Shown here: piece by piece, positions 15,783 to 16,456 of the stretch
How the letters are laid out: every line of letters starts with the position of its first letter
Position numbering within the stretch: the first letter of the stretch is position 1
NCBI GenBank assembly: GCA_964399955.1
Contig: CAYNST010000075.1
Span: forward strand, 1-16,456
Reading direction: 5' to 3'
DNA length: 16,456 nt
From: CAYNST01 sp964399955
Lineage (GTDB): Bacteria > Pseudomonadota > Gammaproteobacteria > Pseudomonadales > Cellvibrionaceae
The notes under the pieces: generated by a model
Database searches by the model: none
Told to the model about the DNA's origin: nothing
The model's input: the letters and a program-made list of their open reading frames with translations, nothing else
Made by a program: the position numbers and the translations under genes

Positions 15783-16145
15783 ATGGCAACTATTTTGGTG
15801 GTTGATGATTCAGCTACATTCAGAGAGGAAATGAAAGCCTGCCTGGCCAACGAGGGCTACACAGTCATCGAAGCGGTGGATGGCGAAGATGGCCTGGCCA
15901 AAGCGACACAGAATAAGGTTGACCTGATCATCAGCGACCTCAACATGCCCAATATGGACGGGCTGACCATGTGCTCCCACCTTCGTGCACAGGGTAACGC
16001 CGCTCTGGTGTTCATGCTGACCACGCAAATCAATCCAAGCTATAAGGCCGAAGCCAGTCGACTTGCTGTAAAAGCCTGGATCGTCAAACCGCCAAATATG
16101 ACAGCGCTGCTTAAAGGCGTCGCCAAAGTCCTAAGTGGCGCTTAG
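15783..16145 (+). CDS. Stand-alone CheY-like response regulator receiver domain
   Basis: This 120-aa single-domain receiver has all key residues: acidic pair Asp8/Asp9 (VVDDS), phospho-acceptor Asp52 (IISDLNMPNMDG), Thr80 (MLTT), and Lys102 (IVKPP) with the following cis-Pro. It has no DNA-binding or output domain, so it works like CheY by protein contact. The ATG is preceded by GGAG 9 bases upstream. A TATACT hexamer in the 80-base gap before it has no clear -35 partner, so it may be part of the operon. Neighbouring genes supply a possible phosphatase (CheX-like) and a diguanylate cyclase. No histidine kinase is encoded in the window, so its phosphodonor is elsewhere. Confidence 0.92.
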   Translation: MATILVVDDSATFREEMKACLANEGYTVIEAVDGEDGLAKATQNKVDLIISDLNMPNMDGLTMCSHLRAQGNAALVFMLTTQINPSYKAEASRLAVKAWIVKPPNMTALLKGVAKVLSGA

Positions 16146-16183
16146 CGCGTCACTGCCCCCAATACGGCAATTGGACTTGCGGC

Positions 16184-16203
16184 GCCGGCCCCTGCGCGCC
16201 GGC
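16184..16203 (+). terminator. GC-rich hairpin after the receiver gene
   Basis: GCCGGC repeated at both sides of an 8-base loop gives a 6-bp stem about 40 bases after the stop. There is no T-run, so termination is uncertain. Confidence 0.25.
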
Positions 16204-16228
16204 TGTGGCGGCGATGTCTATGCGCCCC

Positions 16229-16253
16229 CTGGGCGATTGAACTTTCCGCCCAG
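16229..16253. terminator. Hairpin between convergent genes
   Basis: CTGGGCG and CGCCCAG form a perfect 7-bp stem with an 11-base loop between the receiver gene (plus) and the cytochrome gene (minus). Its position suits a bidirectional terminator, but neither side has a clear T-tract. Confidence 0.35.
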
Positions 16254-16297
16254 AAGACTGCTAAAGGGTATACCACGGGCAGCCTGCGCCCTCCTTC

Positions 16298-16456
16298 CTA
16301 CAAACCCTTCTGAAGGAATTCGATCAGGACCCGCCGGTCATTTTCGTCTTCAATACCGGCAAAAACCATACTGGTTCCGGGAACGTCTTTCAGAGGGTCC
16401 GTCAAGAACTGATCCAGGCGGTCTACCGTCCATCGCCCGTCCAGTGCTGCCATGGC
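16298..16456 (-). CDS. Class I cytochrome c, C-terminal part (5' end outside window)
   Basis: The last 52 residues of a minus-strand protein are present. The tail shows a class I cytochrome c C-terminus: DQFLTDPLKDVPGTSMVFAG contains the conserved Met (in GTSM) that is the axial haem ligand, followed by the C-terminal helix DENDRRVLIEFLQKGL. The CxxCH haem-binding site and the signal peptide would lie upstream, beyond the window edge. It would be a periplasmic or membrane-tethered electron carrier of the mitochondrial-like cytochrome c type. It runs convergently towards the receiver gene and has no evident link to it. Confidence 0.85.
   Translation of the reverse strand, partial: AMAALDGRWTVDRLDQFLTDPLKDVPGTSMVFAGIEDENDRRVLIEFLQKGL

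Noticed and set aside
1..16456. tRNA genes, rRNA genes, CRISPR arrays and complete insertion sequences
   Set aside because: No T-loop-like GTTCGAATC context, no regularly spaced short repeats and no transposase motifs were seen on reading both strands; a tRNA or covariance search would be the decisive check.

Overview
The window looks like a chromosomal stretch of a moderately GC-rich proteobacterium, most likely a gammaproteobacterium. The reasons are the codon use, the DnaQ/GIY-YIG nuclease fusion, a CTG-N10-CAG SOS-box-like site, and a mix of polysaccharide, chemotaxis-like and c-di-GMP genes. No rRNA or tRNA gene is seen, so the genus cannot be fixed.

Layout: (1) Bases 1-3700 are an accessory, decaying region. 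It holds the C-terminal end of a glycosyltransferase, a frameshifted gene remnant, a truncated MarR regulator, an intact polysaccharide pyruvyl transferase-like gene, and an unrecognised 290-aa gene on the minus strand. The last 91 bases of coding-end sequence of that unknown gene are duplicated almost exactly in the frameshifted remnant about 1.85 kb away. A further remnant resembles the end of an anti-sigma factor. (2) Bases 3853-11398 are a compact five-gene plus-strand operon encoding a type I Wadjet anti-plasmid system: jetA (DUF3375), jetB (DUF4194), jetC (SMC-like ATPase) and jetD (DUF3322/DUF2220 Toprim-type nuclease). Inserted between jetB and jetC is a fifth gene for a HEAT-like protein ending in a SEC-C zinc motif. 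A perfect 22-bp inverted repeat lies in the last codons of jetA, just before jetB. (3) Bases 11669-13105 encode a DnaQ-type exonuclease fused to a Cho/UvrC-type GIY-YIG nuclease, preceded by a plausible sigma70 promoter and a LexA-like box. (4) After about 600 bases with no convincing gene, 13706-16145 carry a three-gene signalling module: a CheX/CheC-like phosphatase, a PAS-PAS-GGDEF diguanylate cyclase, and a stand-alone CheY-like receiver. (5) The right edge holds the C-terminus of a cytochrome c on the minus strand, convergent with the receiver gene.

How the genes work together: the known role of JetABC is an SMC-type loop-extruding complex that recognises small circular DNA, which JetD then cleaves. 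The embedded SEC-C protein is a candidate accessory factor. The downstream nuclease fusion probably has its own DNA-damage-responsive promoter. In the signalling module, the CheX-like protein is a good candidate phosphatase for the neighbouring receiver, with the diguanylate cyclase as input or output.
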